From: AP-15 sp963774345
Lineage (GTDB): Bacteria > Pseudomonadota > Alphaproteobacteria > ATCC43930 > CGMCC-115725
NCBI GenBank assembly: GCA_963774345.1
Contig: CAVZFB010000026.1
Coordinates: forward strand, 1-64,000
Length of the DNA: 64,000 nt
Direction of reading: 5' to 3'
Below are positions 1-8,990 of this stretch, in pieces. Every line of letters begins with the position of its first letter. Positions within the stretch are counted from its first letter, which is position 1. Below the pieces are notes generated by a model that was given only the letters and a program-made list of their open reading frames with translations, was not told the origin of the DNA and ran no database searches. Made by a program: the position numbers and the translations under genes.

Positions 1-140
1 GTGCTGAAGCTCGACCGCTCGCCGCCCAGCAGGATGCGGCGCAGCATTTCGCCCTGGGCCTGCTGCGGTCGGGCGAGTGCTGCCACGAACCTGCGCCAGT
101 GGGGCTCGCTCGCCGCGGTGACGCGCGCCCAAGCAGTCAT
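1..140 (-). CDS. GH3-family-like protein, N-terminal part (runs off the window)
   Basis: Reading leftward from an ATG at 138-140, about 46 residues are visible before the window ends. The pattern of a Trp-rich start followed by Pro-x-x-Ala-Gln-x-x-x-Leu-Arg-Arg-Ile-Leu resembles the N-terminus of bacterial GH3 auxin-responsive-promoter-like proteins, which are acyl-adenylating enzymes. The ATG overlaps the stop of the upstream gene (ATGA, 137-140), so the two were probably co-transcribed and translationally coupled. The domain core lies outside the window, so the family call is tentative. Confidence 0.4.
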   Translation of the reverse strand, partial: MTAWARVTAASEPHWRRFVAALARPQQAQGEMLRRILLGGERSSFS

Positions 141-877
141 TGGGCGAAGCCCTGCAGGAAAAGTCGGCGTGCGATTGGCTTGAGGTTGTTGGGTTCGAGC
201 TCGGTAAGGCAGACGAGCTCGTCTCCCGCCGCGTAGCCTGGGTTCCGCTCGAGGAAGAAGCGTACGTCGGGCCGGCGCGCCTCGATCTCCGACACGGCGG
301 CGAGATCCGCGCGCAGGTGGCCCCGCGACGCTGGAAAATGAATGGATCCGCGAGTCTCATCAAATGGACGCCGAAGCGCTGCCGCGCCAGATGGGTGATA
401 ACGGCGTGGGCCTCGTCCGGCATCCGCCGCTGCCAATGCGGGAAGAAATTGATGCTGAACGCGGTGAGATAGCGATAGGTGCGATGACCTTTGACGATCA
501 GGAACCAATAGAGTGGCACATCGGGCCTTTCGGATTTGATGCGGCCGGCAAACCTGATCCAATTGAACGCGAGGTCCTGATGGCCCCAATATTCACGATG
601 CATGATGGTATCGCCGGAGAAAATCGCTCGTATCATTTTTCCGGCGGTCGCTAATTCGAGTATGACAGCCGTCGTGAAACCTCGGACGATACCGTTTCTG
701 TCGCGGACGATCAGGACAAATTCTTTCTCGGCAAAATCGCTCAAGAAGATGTCGGGGCTCGTCGCCTCATAGTGGTCCTGGTAGATCGTACATTGCTGCG
801 CGGAGCAACTCCGGCACGTCGCGGGTCCGGGCGATCTCGGTATACAAAGTCCCCAGCCGAGGTAGCACCTCAGGCAA
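137..877 (-). pseudogene. Conserved hypothetical protein, frameshifted
   Basis: A protein of about 245 residues can be rebuilt on this strand only by joining three frames. The first part (from a TTG at 875-877 with a GGGAG site just upstream) breaks near 780. The middle part contains FIVRDRNG-like and YWFLIVKGHRTYRYL-type segments and breaks near 360. The last part ends at the ATGA overlap with the GH3-like gene. The layout recalls alphaproteobacterial hypothetical proteins with an acyltransferase-like fold, but I cannot assign a function. The two breaks are single-base shifts without extra stop codons, so a sequencing error cannot be excluded. Confidence 0.5.
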
Positions 878-1467
878 AATGCTTCTCCCGTTCAGCAAAG
901 CGATAGGCGAAAGCTCTTACGGTGGCCGCAGACAGCGTTCAGACGGCATCGGTACACGGATAATGGGCTGTCGCACGGGAAATGCGGCATGTATTCGCAT
1001 CCAGAAGTGACGCAGCGCCACAACCATACCGACGGCACCGGTCTGGTGCGCCGAAGTCTCAACATCAAAGCGTATCGGCACGTCCGCTCGTCCGCTTTGG
1101 GTCAAGGACAGCTCGAATTCTTTCGCAAGCACGCTCAAGGTCCAAAGGTCCGCTGTCGGAGCAGGTAGCGGACGCCCCGAACTCGCGCGGCCAATGTCGC
1201 AGTTGGGTCGACTCCGGCGGTGGCACCGCAGTCCCGCGAACGGCCGCGATGCGGGGCAAACCCGGCGTTCATAGCGGTCGGGGCGAGCTGCCGCGTCGGG
1301 TGGACAGCGGGCCTTCGTCGCAACCGCCGCCAACGGCGAGGTAGCGCGCCGATTGCCGTCATTGGTAAGACGGAAGGCGTGTGCGCACTAAGTCGTGAGG
1401 ACCGCTTCAAGTCCCGTCCTGCTATTTTCTTTCCGGGAGATTGAATGTTTCTCGGGGAGGCTTGGCC
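878..1467. other. Gene-free stretch with a dispersed repeat
   Basis: No convincing gene is seen. Open frames here have arginine- and serine-rich composition typical of antisense GC-rich DNA. The part from 1207 to about 1360 is a copy of a dispersed repeat listed separately. Confidence 0.5.
1207..1360 (+). repeat. Dispersed repeat, copy 1
   Basis: This segment is clearly similar over about 150 bases, in the same orientation, to 24519-24680. Both contain GAACGGCCGCGATGCGGG followed by a shared AAACCCGGCGTTCAT block and then GGTCGGGGCGA. The second copy directly follows an ABC substrate-binding-protein relic. Such intergenic repeats are common in Bradyrhizobium-like genomes and often generate spurious annotated proteins. 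Confidence 0.7.
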
Positions 1468-2358
1468 ATGGAACGCAGAAAAGCGTCCGATTTTCCGCAA
1501 GAGCTGATCGACCTGCTCAACGGCTATGTGCATGGCGGGATAAGCCGACGTCAATTTTTGAGCCGAGCGGAGAAATATGCGGTTGGGGGCGTGACCGCGG
1601 CGGCGCTCTTTCAGATGTTGAGGCCAAATTACGCCTGGGCCATTCAGGTGCCGCCGGACGACAAACGGATCAAGTCGGAGACGGTGACGGTGCCCTCGCC
1701 GCACGGCAACGGAACCATCAAGGGCTACCTGGTGCGCTCGGCCACTGCGGATAAGTTACCAGCCATCATCGTCATTCACGAGAATCGCGGTCTCAACCCG
1801 TACATCGAGGATGTAGCGCGGCGGCTTGCGGTGGCCAATTTCATTGCCTTCGCTCCCGACGGGTTGACGTCACTGGGGGGTTATCCGGGTGACGAGGAGA
1901 AAGCAGCGGCGCTGTTCCGCCAACTCGACCGGGCCAAGCTGATGGAAGATTTCCTCGCCTCGGCGGCGTGGTTGAAATCGCGCCCCGATTGCACTGGCAA
2001 GCTCGGCGCCATCGGCTTCTGTTACGGCGGCGGTGTAGTTAATCAGTTGGCGGTGAAGTTGGGTTCAGATCTAGCCGCCGCCGTGCCATTTTACGGGGCA
2101 CAGCCGAGCGCCGAGGACACGGCAAAGATCAAAGCGCCGATCAATGCGCAATACGGCGAGCTCGATACCCGCATCACCGGCGGATGGGTCGCGTTCGACG
2201 CCGCGCTCACCGAAGCCAAGGTTCCCCATGAAGGCCATATCTACAAGGGGGCCAACCATGGCTTTCACAACGACACGACACCGCGTTACGACGAAGCCGC
2301 CGCGAAGGCGGCTTGGCAACACGCACTTGATTGGTTCAACAAGTATCTGAGGGCTTAA
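1468..2358 (+). CDS. Dienelactone hydrolase family protein with Tat-like leader
   Basis: The protein is an alpha/beta hydrolase of the dienelactone hydrolase family, about 296 residues, similar to the YghX-type exported members. I chose the ATG at 1468 over the in-frame TTG at 1441 because GGGGAGG lies 7 bases upstream of it. After an N-terminal SRRQFL-type segment and a hydrophobic stretch, consistent with export, come the family motifs: HENRG, the nucleophile elbow GFCYGGG with catalytic Cys, an Asp in GELDTRI and the catalytic His in NHGFHND. The triad is complete, so it is probably an active ester or lactone hydrolase. The substrate cannot be read from sequence. It stands alone; the next gene is convergent. 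Confidence 0.85.
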   Translation: MERRKASDFPQELIDLLNGYVHGGISRRQFLSRAEKYAVGGVTAAALFQMLRPNYAWAIQVPPDDKRIKSETVTVPSPHGNGTIKGYLVRSATADKLPAIIVIHENRGLNPYIEDVARRLAVANFIAFAPDGLTSLGGYPGDEEKAAALFRQLDRAKLMEDFLASAAWLKSRPDCTGKLGAIGFCYGGGVVNQLAVKLGSDLAAAVPFYGAQPSAEDTAKIKAPINAQYGELDTRITGGWVAFDAALTEAKVPHEGHIYKGANHGFHNDTTPRYDEAAAKAAWQHALDWFNKYLRA

Positions 2359-2465
2359 GCCATGGCGGGCGTTGGCGCTGTTCGAGCGGCCTGGGAACCC
2401 TGAGTGCTAAGCATTCGCGGATCATGGTCAGGCGTCGGTGCCAACAATATCAAAGAAATCGTCAC

Positions 2466-3059
2466 TCATCGCTTATTCGCCGCCTCCATGGCTTGGACGA
2501 ACTCACCGGACCCGGCGCCCCATTTCGTGAAAACCCTGAGTGCTACTGTAAATGGTACATCCACAGGGTGCACTCGTTCGGGCGGTAGGATGTAGACCGC
2601 TCCAGCCATCGGCGTCGGCACCGAAGGCACCAGCACCGTAAAGGAACCGTTTTCCAATTTCTCGACAATTAGTGCGGGAACCAGTGCCTCCTCGATCTCG
2701 GCGAGACAGGGCGCGAATGCCGGGTCGTCCGCCTGACCCATGACGCGACCGGTCAGGCCCTGCAACAGCGTGTAGCCGGGGAGCCTTTGTAGTACCCTCC
2801 GTTCGATGAGATTCTTCGCTCGTAAACCCGCCCTGGTGCGGACGATCAAACCGGCGATGAAGCAAATGGCGGCGAGTATTACAATCGCCAGGATCTCCTC
2901 AAACTTCACGGAACCGGGGATTGCGGCCGTGATCGGCTTCACCGCGGTCACAAGACCTTGAACGGCCTTCAGGATCAACAGCACCGCGATATAGACCGGC
3001 AGGACGATGAGGAGCCCGCCGATCAGCGTGGTTTTCACGAATTCAGCAATCGCTCTCAT
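2466..3059 (-). CDS. DUF502 family membrane protein
   Basis: The protein of about 197 residues has two N-terminal membrane segments (about residues 10-32 and 50-72) followed by a soluble domain, as in the DUF502 family. The start at 3059 is supported by CCGGAGACCC just upstream and by alignment of the first helix. Family hallmarks visible are the RTRAG segment after the second helix, GYTLLQGL, and VPTPMAGAVYILP near the C-terminus. The cellular role of DUF502 proteins is not established. It converges with the hydrolase gene. Confidence 0.85.
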   Translation of the reverse strand: MRAIAEFVKTTLIGGLLIVLPVYIAVLLILKAVQGLVTAVKPITAAIPGSVKFEEILAIVILAAICFIAGLIVRTRAGLRAKNLIERRVLQRLPGYTLLQGLTGRVMGQADDPAFAPCLAEIEEALVPALIVEKLENGSFTVLVPSVPTPMAGAVYILPPERVHPVDVPFTVALRVFTKWGAGSGEFVQAMEAANKR

Positions 3060-3314
3060 CTGGGTCTCCGGGATTATCGGGGCGGCGATTCGACCGCCCG
3101 CATAACGACGATGCAGTCGCCGATGCATCCGACCCTCATGTGGTCATCACCAAGCGTACACGAGTTGATGCCGTCGGTAATCGACGCGCTTAGAGTTAGA
3201 CACCCGACTTCGGTACTCCGTTGATGGAAAGGAAAGCAGTATCCTCAGCGACAACTTTAGTGTCGGTTCGCGTTTTCCCTGCACCATTCGACATCACAGA
3301 GACAAGGCACCCAG

Positions 3315-3545
3315 ATGGTTCGGATTTGGATAATCGGCTTCACTCTGGCGCTCGCGCTCGCCATGCCGGCGACAGCCCAACAGCGGACTGTACCGCAGAT
3401 ATTAGAGCGGTTGCACACTCTTTGCGATCAGAACTACAAGCCCGCATGTATCAAGCTTGGATTTTTTATCGGAAGGCTTCAGCCAGGAGTAGCTCGGAAA
3501 TTGCGGCGCGATCACCCGGAATGGTGGTGGTGGGAGCGATGGTAG
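3315..3545 (+). CDS. Small secreted protein, unknown
   Basis: This 76-residue product begins with a classic signal peptide (hydrophobic helix followed by PATAQQ, a likely signal peptidase I site). The mature part has two cysteines (LCDQ and ACIK) that could form a disulfide, and ends in a run of four tryptophans. No family is recognised. The ribosome binding site is weak (GACAAGG), so the start is uncertain. Confidence 0.5.
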   Translation: MVRIWIIGFTLALALAMPATAQQRTVPQILERLHTLCDQNYKPACIKLGFFIGRLQPGVARKLRRDHPEWWWWERW

Positions 3546-3628
3546 CGCCTACGAGAGCGAGAGCTTTTCCTGTTATCTATCTATCTGCGGAATGTCGGCC
3601 AAGGATCGTCAGGCCTGGAGGGTGAGGC

Positions 3629-4171
3629 GTGCAGTACCCTAGCTATGTCTTCGTAGAGACGCTCAGGGACGGCACCGCGGTGACGGTACGCGCGGCCGGT
3701 GCCAATGACGGACCGAAGATCCGCCGCGCCTTCCTCAATCTCGAGCGGGACACGGTCTACACGCGGTTCTTTGGTTACAAGGCCGATGTCAGTGACGCTG
3801 AACTCGGTCGGATCACGGGGGCAGATTTCGAGCGGGCGGTCGCACTGCTGGTAACCATCGGCGCGGGCGAGGACGAGGTCGTCATTGGCGGGGCGAGCTA
3901 TTTCGTCAGCAGCTCCGTCGCCGCCGCAGGGCGCAGCGCCGAATTGGCCTTCACCGTCGAAGAGGACTTCCAGAGCCGCGGGATCGGCAGCCTGCTGATG
4001 CGTCATATCATCGCTATCGCCCGGGTGAAGGGCCTGGATCGGCTAGAGGCCGACGTGCTTTCCCGCAATCGTCCCATGCTGAACGTCTTCCGGCGCTGCG
4101 GCCTTCCGATGACGGTCCGGCATGAGGGCGATGTGATCCATGTGATCCTTTCACTGCGGCAGGCGAGCTAA
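3629..4171 (+). CDS. GNAT family N-acetyltransferase
   Basis: The 180-residue protein starts at a GTG with GGAGGGTGAGG immediately upstream. It has the GNAT acetyl-CoA fold: a beta strand ending in ELAFTVEEDF followed by the pyrophosphate-binding loop QSRGIGSLL, and a later strand and helix LEADVLSRNRPMLNVFRRCG. This resembles the acetyltransferase domain joined to acyl-CoA synthetases (Pat-like) in other bacteria, but here it is free-standing. The acceptor, protein or small molecule, is unknown. Confidence 0.85.
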   Translation: MQYPSYVFVETLRDGTAVTVRAAGANDGPKIRRAFLNLERDTVYTRFFGYKADVSDAELGRITGADFERAVALLVTIGAGEDEVVIGGASYFVSSSVAAAGRSAELAFTVEEDFQSRGIGSLLMRHIIAIARVKGLDRLEADVLSRNRPMLNVFRRCGLPMTVRHEGDVIHVILSLRQAS

Positions 4172-5161
4172 GCGTCCGTCCGCATGTCGCCAATCGCGCC
4201 GAATCGGCTAGGGACGCCGTCGACACCGCTCGCAGCTCTCTTGATGAGGCAGTCATGGTCCGCATCAAAACCTGCCGCCTGACCCGCAAACCGCAGCTCG
4301 GCGATCCGGTCGCCTGGCTCAACCTCACGCTCGCCGAGGGCGTAAGTTGGACGACGTCGCCCTGCACCGCTCGCCGGGCGGCCGGTGGTTCTCCCGGGGA
4401 TGGGGCTGGCTGTCCGCAGAGGTGGCAGCGATGGTAGGGCGGGCGATGCGCCGCGCGGCGATCGCGCCGGATCATCGCCTGCGGCACGAGACGGGGGCAC
4501 GAAGCCGCCGGGCGGCAGGCGATGCGGGATCAGGGGCGAGCTACGAACGGTTGGTCCGGGTGCGCAGTCGGCTGATCTGAGGGACCGCCACCATTCGTAA
4601 TTACCGCCAGATACCTGCCGTAAAGGTATGGAACGGCCCCCTAATCGACTAACGTCCAGCGCACGTCAGGCGCGACCCGACCGACGGCAAGCTGATCCCC
4701 GCGTCGGGCTGGACGCGACCGAAAAGCGCCGCTTTTTTCGTAGCATGAAGAGAGGTGATGACCCGAATGAGCAGCATTGAAACCCTTCCAAAGCTCGCCC
4801 CTGAAGCTGACTGAAAGCCCGACGCGCCGCGGACGACGCGGCGCCACCCGATGGGGGTCTAGGGGTGCACACGTCACGCGAACCCGCTGCCACCTTGGTC
4901 GCCGCCCGCGACACCTGCCGCAGCCCTACCGACAGCGGCGTGACGAGCACGAGACGCTGCCGGCGCTGCTGCGGCGAATCACCGAGATCGCGCGGCGTCC
5001 CATGCGCTGCGGATGCGGGTTCCGGCGAGTTTGACGCAATTTTGCCTCCTTTAGTCCTATAGGTTGATTTACGTTCTACGCGTATGTTAGTCGCGGTTAG
5101 TCGTTCGGATAGCTCGGTAAAGCCAAGCCTTGCCGAGCCGACACCTTTAAGGAGAGGAACG
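4172..5161. other. Almost 1 kb without a recognisable gene
   Basis: Several overlapping open frames exist on both strands but none has a natural residue composition, a good ribosome binding site or family motifs. A possible 18-codon frame at 4758-4814 (starts MTRMSSIETL) has AGAGAGGTG before it and may be the broken start of a lost gene. The last 100 bases are lower in GC and probably hold the promoter of the PEP-CTERM gene. Confidence 0.4.
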
Positions 5162-5809
5162 ATGCGGGTTAATCCAGTTTTGCGAGTAGCCATCGCGACG
5201 ATGCTGTCGACATTATCGAGCGGCGCCTTCGCCGCTCCGTGCATGACGACGACACTGGACAACTGGTTAGTGTCCGGCTTTTCCTGCACGGTCGGCACCG
5301 ATACATTCAGTAATTTCAGTTATAATCCCAGCGGTTTTAACGCTCCGGCGTCAACCGTGGGCGTAACTCCCATCGGCGCCGGGACTAGCGCTGGCCCCGG
5401 TATTGTTTTCAATGGGGGCTGGTCAAACACTGGTACGACAAACCTTGATGCGATCCTGGGTTTCACTGTCACCGCGCCGGCGACCGCCCCAATAACCGAT
5501 GCATCTCTCGATGTTTCTGGCGTCCTGCCGGGCACTGATTTTACGGATGTAGAGACATTAAGTAATGGCACTACGTTGGCCGTCAACGAAACCGCGCCTA
5601 CTACAACCACCCACTTTGCAGCGACGACGATGCTCAACCAGGAGGAGGACTTTGAGGTTTTTCCTGGCACGGGGGCTGCTGTCGGCGTGTCGATCCTCGA
5701 CAAGCAGTTCTCTGACATTTCCGTCCCAGTCCCAGAACCGGTATCGCTGGCACTGCTCGGCACAGCGCTCTTCGGGTTCGGCATAATCCGTCGCCGCCAC
5801 GGTGTGTAA
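5162..5809 (+). CDS. PEP-CTERM sorting domain protein
   Basis: The 215-residue protein has a signal peptide (cleavage expected near GAFAAP), a Thr/Ser/Gly/Asn-rich exported body, and a C-terminal PEP-CTERM signal: VPEP, a hydrophobic helix and a final IIRRR basic cluster. Such proteins are processed by an exosortase, which is not encoded in this window. The start is supported by AAGGAGAGG 5 bases upstream. Two N-terminal cysteines could form a disulfide. The function of the body is unknown. Confidence 0.88.
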   Translation: MRVNPVLRVAIATMLSTLSSGAFAAPCMTTTLDNWLVSGFSCTVGTDTFSNFSYNPSGFNAPASTVGVTPIGAGTSAGPGIVFNGGWSNTGTTNLDAILGFTVTAPATAPITDASLDVSGVLPGTDFTDVETLSNGTTLAVNETAPTTTTHFAATTMLNQEEDFEVFPGTGAAVGVSILDKQFSDISVPVPEPVSLALLGTALFGFGIIRRRHGV

Positions 5810-6466
5810 AGTCTCCGACAAGTGTTAGCAGGGCTGCCCTTGCGCACCGAGTAGGAACGGCTCTGGACTGTGCACGAGCGGCTGGCCGCGCTAGAGGCCT
5901 CCACTTCGAGAACTCGCCGCCGAGAGAGCAGCGCGGCCCAGACTTCAAGAGCGTTGGAGGTAGCTGTGCTGTTAAGAACGGTTCGATCGCTTCTCGCTTC
6001 CCGAATCGAGCCCTGCTTAAGCTCGCCATCGAGCGGTCATGTATCGGTGCCGGTTTTGCGGCGGCTGGCACCTCAGAAGTGAGCCCGAACATGCGTGGCG
6101 TGGGTGATTTGGTTGTCTGCGGCTTAGATTGCGTTCATATTTTCTAGATTATGGCTCTCAACCTGCAGCAAGAGGCATTCGTTACGGAGGCGCGACTGGC
6201 GTCCTCCGTTCGATGTTTGATTCACGTGCGTGATATCTAAGCAGCCCTTACAGCAAAAAGAACGGGCTCCTGGATGACGCTGCGGCGACGCGCAACGGCG
6301 CCGAAAGGGATCGCGAGTGACGCGCAACTAACCGTGTTGATCGCAGCTGACAAATGGACACGGTACTGGCACAGAAATAGGCGAAAAATCAATAAGTTAC
6401 TACGGATCATGTTAGTTCTCGAGCAGGTTGCCAAATGATTTCGATTGCGGCACGGGGGTGACAGAG
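5810..6466. other. Gene-free stretch
   Basis: I see no supported gene here. The part from about 6120 to 6420 is less GC-rich than the surroundings, which fits old intergenic or transferred DNA. Confidence 0.4.
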
Positions 6467-6745
6467 ATGGGCCGGTATTCGTCTGGCGGACGCCGCACAT
6501 GTGAGAGTTGTAATTCGCTCGACGTGCGGTATTTGCATCGCGAAGGAAAGCTGCGGCCGGGACGACAACCAGGCTTGAGATGGATGCAGAACGGCAAGCC
6601 CTCCGGCTCGATCGGCATCGACGCCGAGCAGGACGCCATCGTGTTGCGCTACCGTACTCGCCGTTACGGAGAGACCGAATGGCAAGACATCCGGCAGCGC
6701 GTCCTGTGCTTTTCCTCAAGGCTTCAACTCGAAGAGGACCGCTGA
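6467..6745 (+). pseudogene. Fragment of a conserved mobile-region protein (MGxYxSG type)
   Basis: The frame starting at 6467 with a GGGGGTGACAG site encodes a protein opening with MGRYSSGGRR, then SCNSLDVRYLHREGKLRPG and a short beta-rich region. This is the N-terminal pattern of a conserved hypothetical family frequent in alphaproteobacterial mobile regions, whose full members are about twice this length and continue into a zinc-ribbon-like part. Here the sequence leaves the family after about 80 residues, so the gene is truncated. Confidence 0.5.
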
Positions 6746-6797
6746 CGGGCCTGAACCTTCTCTGTATACGCAAATCGATGGAGCCATCAAAGAGCGC

Positions 6798-7259
6798 TTG
6801 GCCAGCGTTTACGCAAGACTGGTACCTGAAAAGCCGATCTATCAACCAAACGCTAATGACTGGTCTTCTTATCGAGAAGGGATGAAAGTAGCGTGGCGCA
6901 AAAAGTTAAAACATACACCAATCGCTTTGGTACTTGCTGTCGTCGCCTCTGATCCGTATTCAGGGCTTGGTATCTTATGGGTCGGCGTTCTTGGCTACGC
7001 GTTGTTCATCCTTTTCGATTGGCCCGACTTTCCTCAAAAACGCGCGGACGCTCGTGCCGAAGCCAACTACAGGGAAAGCGAGGCCAAAGCGAGGCACCAG
7101 GCCGATGCTCTCCTAATCGGACAGCTGGCGGCGGAATTGGGCCTCCCGAAGGAGAAAATCAGGGCTGCCTATGCTGACGCGCCTCGGATCGTTCAGCGGC
7201 GCAACGAGTTGCGCGAGAAATATCGACGGCGAAACACGTGGCTTAAGTACAGGGGGTGA
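6798..7259 (+). CDS. Membrane protein of unknown function
   Basis: The frame has an open, natural-looking composition. It contains one long hydrophobic region (about residues 40-75, two closely spaced membrane segments around SDPYSG) and then a charged, probably coiled-coil tail rich in Ala, Glu, Arg and Lys. The start is uncertain: TTG at 6798 has no good ribosome site, and the frame is open upstream. An ATG at 6882 is possible but would leave a short leader. No family is recognised. Confidence 0.45.
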   Translation: MASVYARLVPEKPIYQPNANDWSSYREGMKVAWRKKLKHTPIALVLAVVASDPYSGLGILWVGVLGYALFILFDWPDFPQKRADARAEANYRESEAKARHQADALLIGQLAAELGLPKEKIRAAYADAPRIVQRRNELREKYRRRNTWLKYRG

Positions 7260-7610
7260 GCACCGAGAGAATCGCGGAAGGACCGCTGGGCCAGATCGAT
7301 CGAGTGCGCTGACGGCTCGGGAGGTGGTCGCATTAAATTAAATATGCCCCAGCTCAAAGGGGTTCTATCGCCACCTCTCTTGTCCATGCCGAAATGGAGC
7401 GAGGTCAGGCCGAAGCGCGCCGAGGATTGCATTACGCTGGAGCCGCTATGTCTTCTGGCTGTGCGCAAAGGTTCGCGCCACCGGACAATATTAACTGTGC
7501 TCTTGCGGCTTTCGAATAAGGTCTGCACGGCAAAGTCTTTTTCCGAATTTCATCGATTAGCCAGGCGGCGGGTAGCCGATCGGCAGCCGGGGGCTCAACG
7601 CCCGCCTCAA
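7260..7610. other. Gene-free stretch
   Basis: No gene is supported between the membrane protein and the convergent HNH relic. Confidence 0.4.
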
Positions 7611-8277
7611 CTAGGCGTGTTCCAGGGCCTCATAGACAGCTATGACTTCGCGCATTACTCGCTTTCGTGCTGCTGTAAGTTTAGGAAGGTTCAGACCATA
7701 TATTTCGATTGAACGCTCGACTCGCGTTCTTGCGAAACCAATGCAGTATCTGCTCGGAGACATGCGACCCTCGGCATTAACGTCGATAAGATCGACATCC
7801 TGCCTCACAGTGGGATCAAGAAGCACCGGCTGCTCGTCGCATTCGCACCAATGGACCCACGACGCCCTCGGGCTGCCATCGAGGAGTGGGAACTAGCTGC
7901 CTTTGCCTTCAGTTTCGTTGGTTTCCTCGTTCGTGCTCAGGCGGTTTAGACCGCTGGGCAGCAAGTCGAAAATTACCCCAGGAGAACGCTAGCCTACCGT
8001 AGCCTGGATCGCACTCAACCTCCGACCGTTTGGCCTCAAGCTTAGGACGATAATGGTCAACATCGAGAAATGATTGAACCTCGGGATTTTCGGAGTACCA
8101 CTTGCCGTAGGACACCCTACAAAGGTACGGCCTAAAAGCTCGCCAGATGTGCGATCTACGTCTAATAAATTCGGCGCGCTGGCCTGCTGGCAGAGCCTCC
8201 AGTTGTTCCTGAGCTTCAATTGCTGCGGTTAGTATCGCGCCAGGGATCGAGACTGTATTCCGATTCACGTAGATCAC
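7611..8277 (-). pseudogene. HNH endonuclease, PtuB-like (Septu-type), broken
   Basis: A protein of about 222 residues can be rebuilt from a GTG at 8275-8277, which overlaps the stop of the upstream ATPase fragment (GTGA). It opens with VIYVNRNTV and carries the HNH metal-site motif DVDHYRPK, followed by a GYGRLAFSWGNFRLA segment in which family members keep Trp/Asn residues. The reading frame shifts near 7945, and a TAG interrupts the sequence at about 7895 where family members have Trp (KGSWFPL type). The C-terminal part from 7826 to 7611 is open. Gene order, ATPase then HNH with coupled translation, is that of Septu (PtuA/PtuB) antiphage systems. The nonsense codon supports real decay. Confidence 0.65.
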
Positions 8278-8502
8278 TTCGCCGTTTCTTTCTTTGTGAT
8301 AAGGCTCTTGATCATCTCCTTCATGGCCGCATGCCGCTTCTCGATCTGAGTGGGCGAAAGCGGCGGGCGATCCGCGTACCGCACGTCTTGCCATGCGCGC
8401 AGGAAGTCCTGGTAAAGCGGTTCGCGATCCTCGAACATGAAGCCGAGTCGGTTCAGCTTGTCGTTGATCTCGATAAGCTGCTTCTCCTGTTCATCGGTAC
8501 GG
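8274..8502 (-). pseudogene. C-terminal fragment of the partner ATPase (PtuA-like)
   Basis: About 75 codons are open, ending at a TGA at 8274-8276. They encode a helical, charged segment that includes QEKQLIEINDKLNRLGFMF and DFLRAWQDVRYADRPPLSP, and end in a Lys-rich tail. This fits the C-terminus of an AAA or SMC-like ATPase, inferred mainly from its coupling to the HNH gene. Everything upstream, including the Walker motifs, is missing: the sequence changes character at about 8500, ahead of the IS21 element. Confidence 0.45.
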
Positions 8503-8873
8503 TGATATCGACGGCAACCGCGTCCATCTCGCCATTCTCGATTGCCTGATTCGGCACGGCGAGCGCTGGCGCGCCGCTGCGACGCGGGCGCTGATCGCGA
8601 TGGACTTGCAGCCGCCGGCTGGGGAGGGCGCGCTTGGAGATGACTGATCGGGCCAGCTTCCCGGCCGTCGAGCTACGCCGGGGCCCAGGACGGGTACACG
8701 TCGGCGCGCAGCACGCGCTATTTTCTCCGCCAGCTCGGCCCGGCCGAGATCGTCCTGCTGCCGGATACCCACCAAGAACGAACGAGGCCGAACCGCAGTT
8801 CATCAAGCTGCGTGATCGCGCCGGACAGCCGTTCCCGCGGAGAGCGGAGGTTATCGGCCGTGGATGGAAGCAG
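8503..8873. other. Junction DNA between the defence relic and IS21
   Basis: This stretch has unrelated open frames on both strands and no recognisable gene. It probably consists of fragments left by rearrangement next to the insertion element. Confidence 0.4.
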
Positions 8874-8990
8874 TCTGTGAATCGGCATGGAATAAGGACC
8901 CCGTTTTCGGGGTGATCGGCATCCAATCGGGACCCCGGGGACGGCGGGTCCACAGTGGCTTCCATGGGGGACATGGGGGCCGGGTCGGGG

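Noticed and set aside
4014..5298. Several overlapping frames of 110-210 codons
   Set aside because: They are Arg/Ser/Pro-rich without motifs, and no ribosome sites or family patterns were seen.
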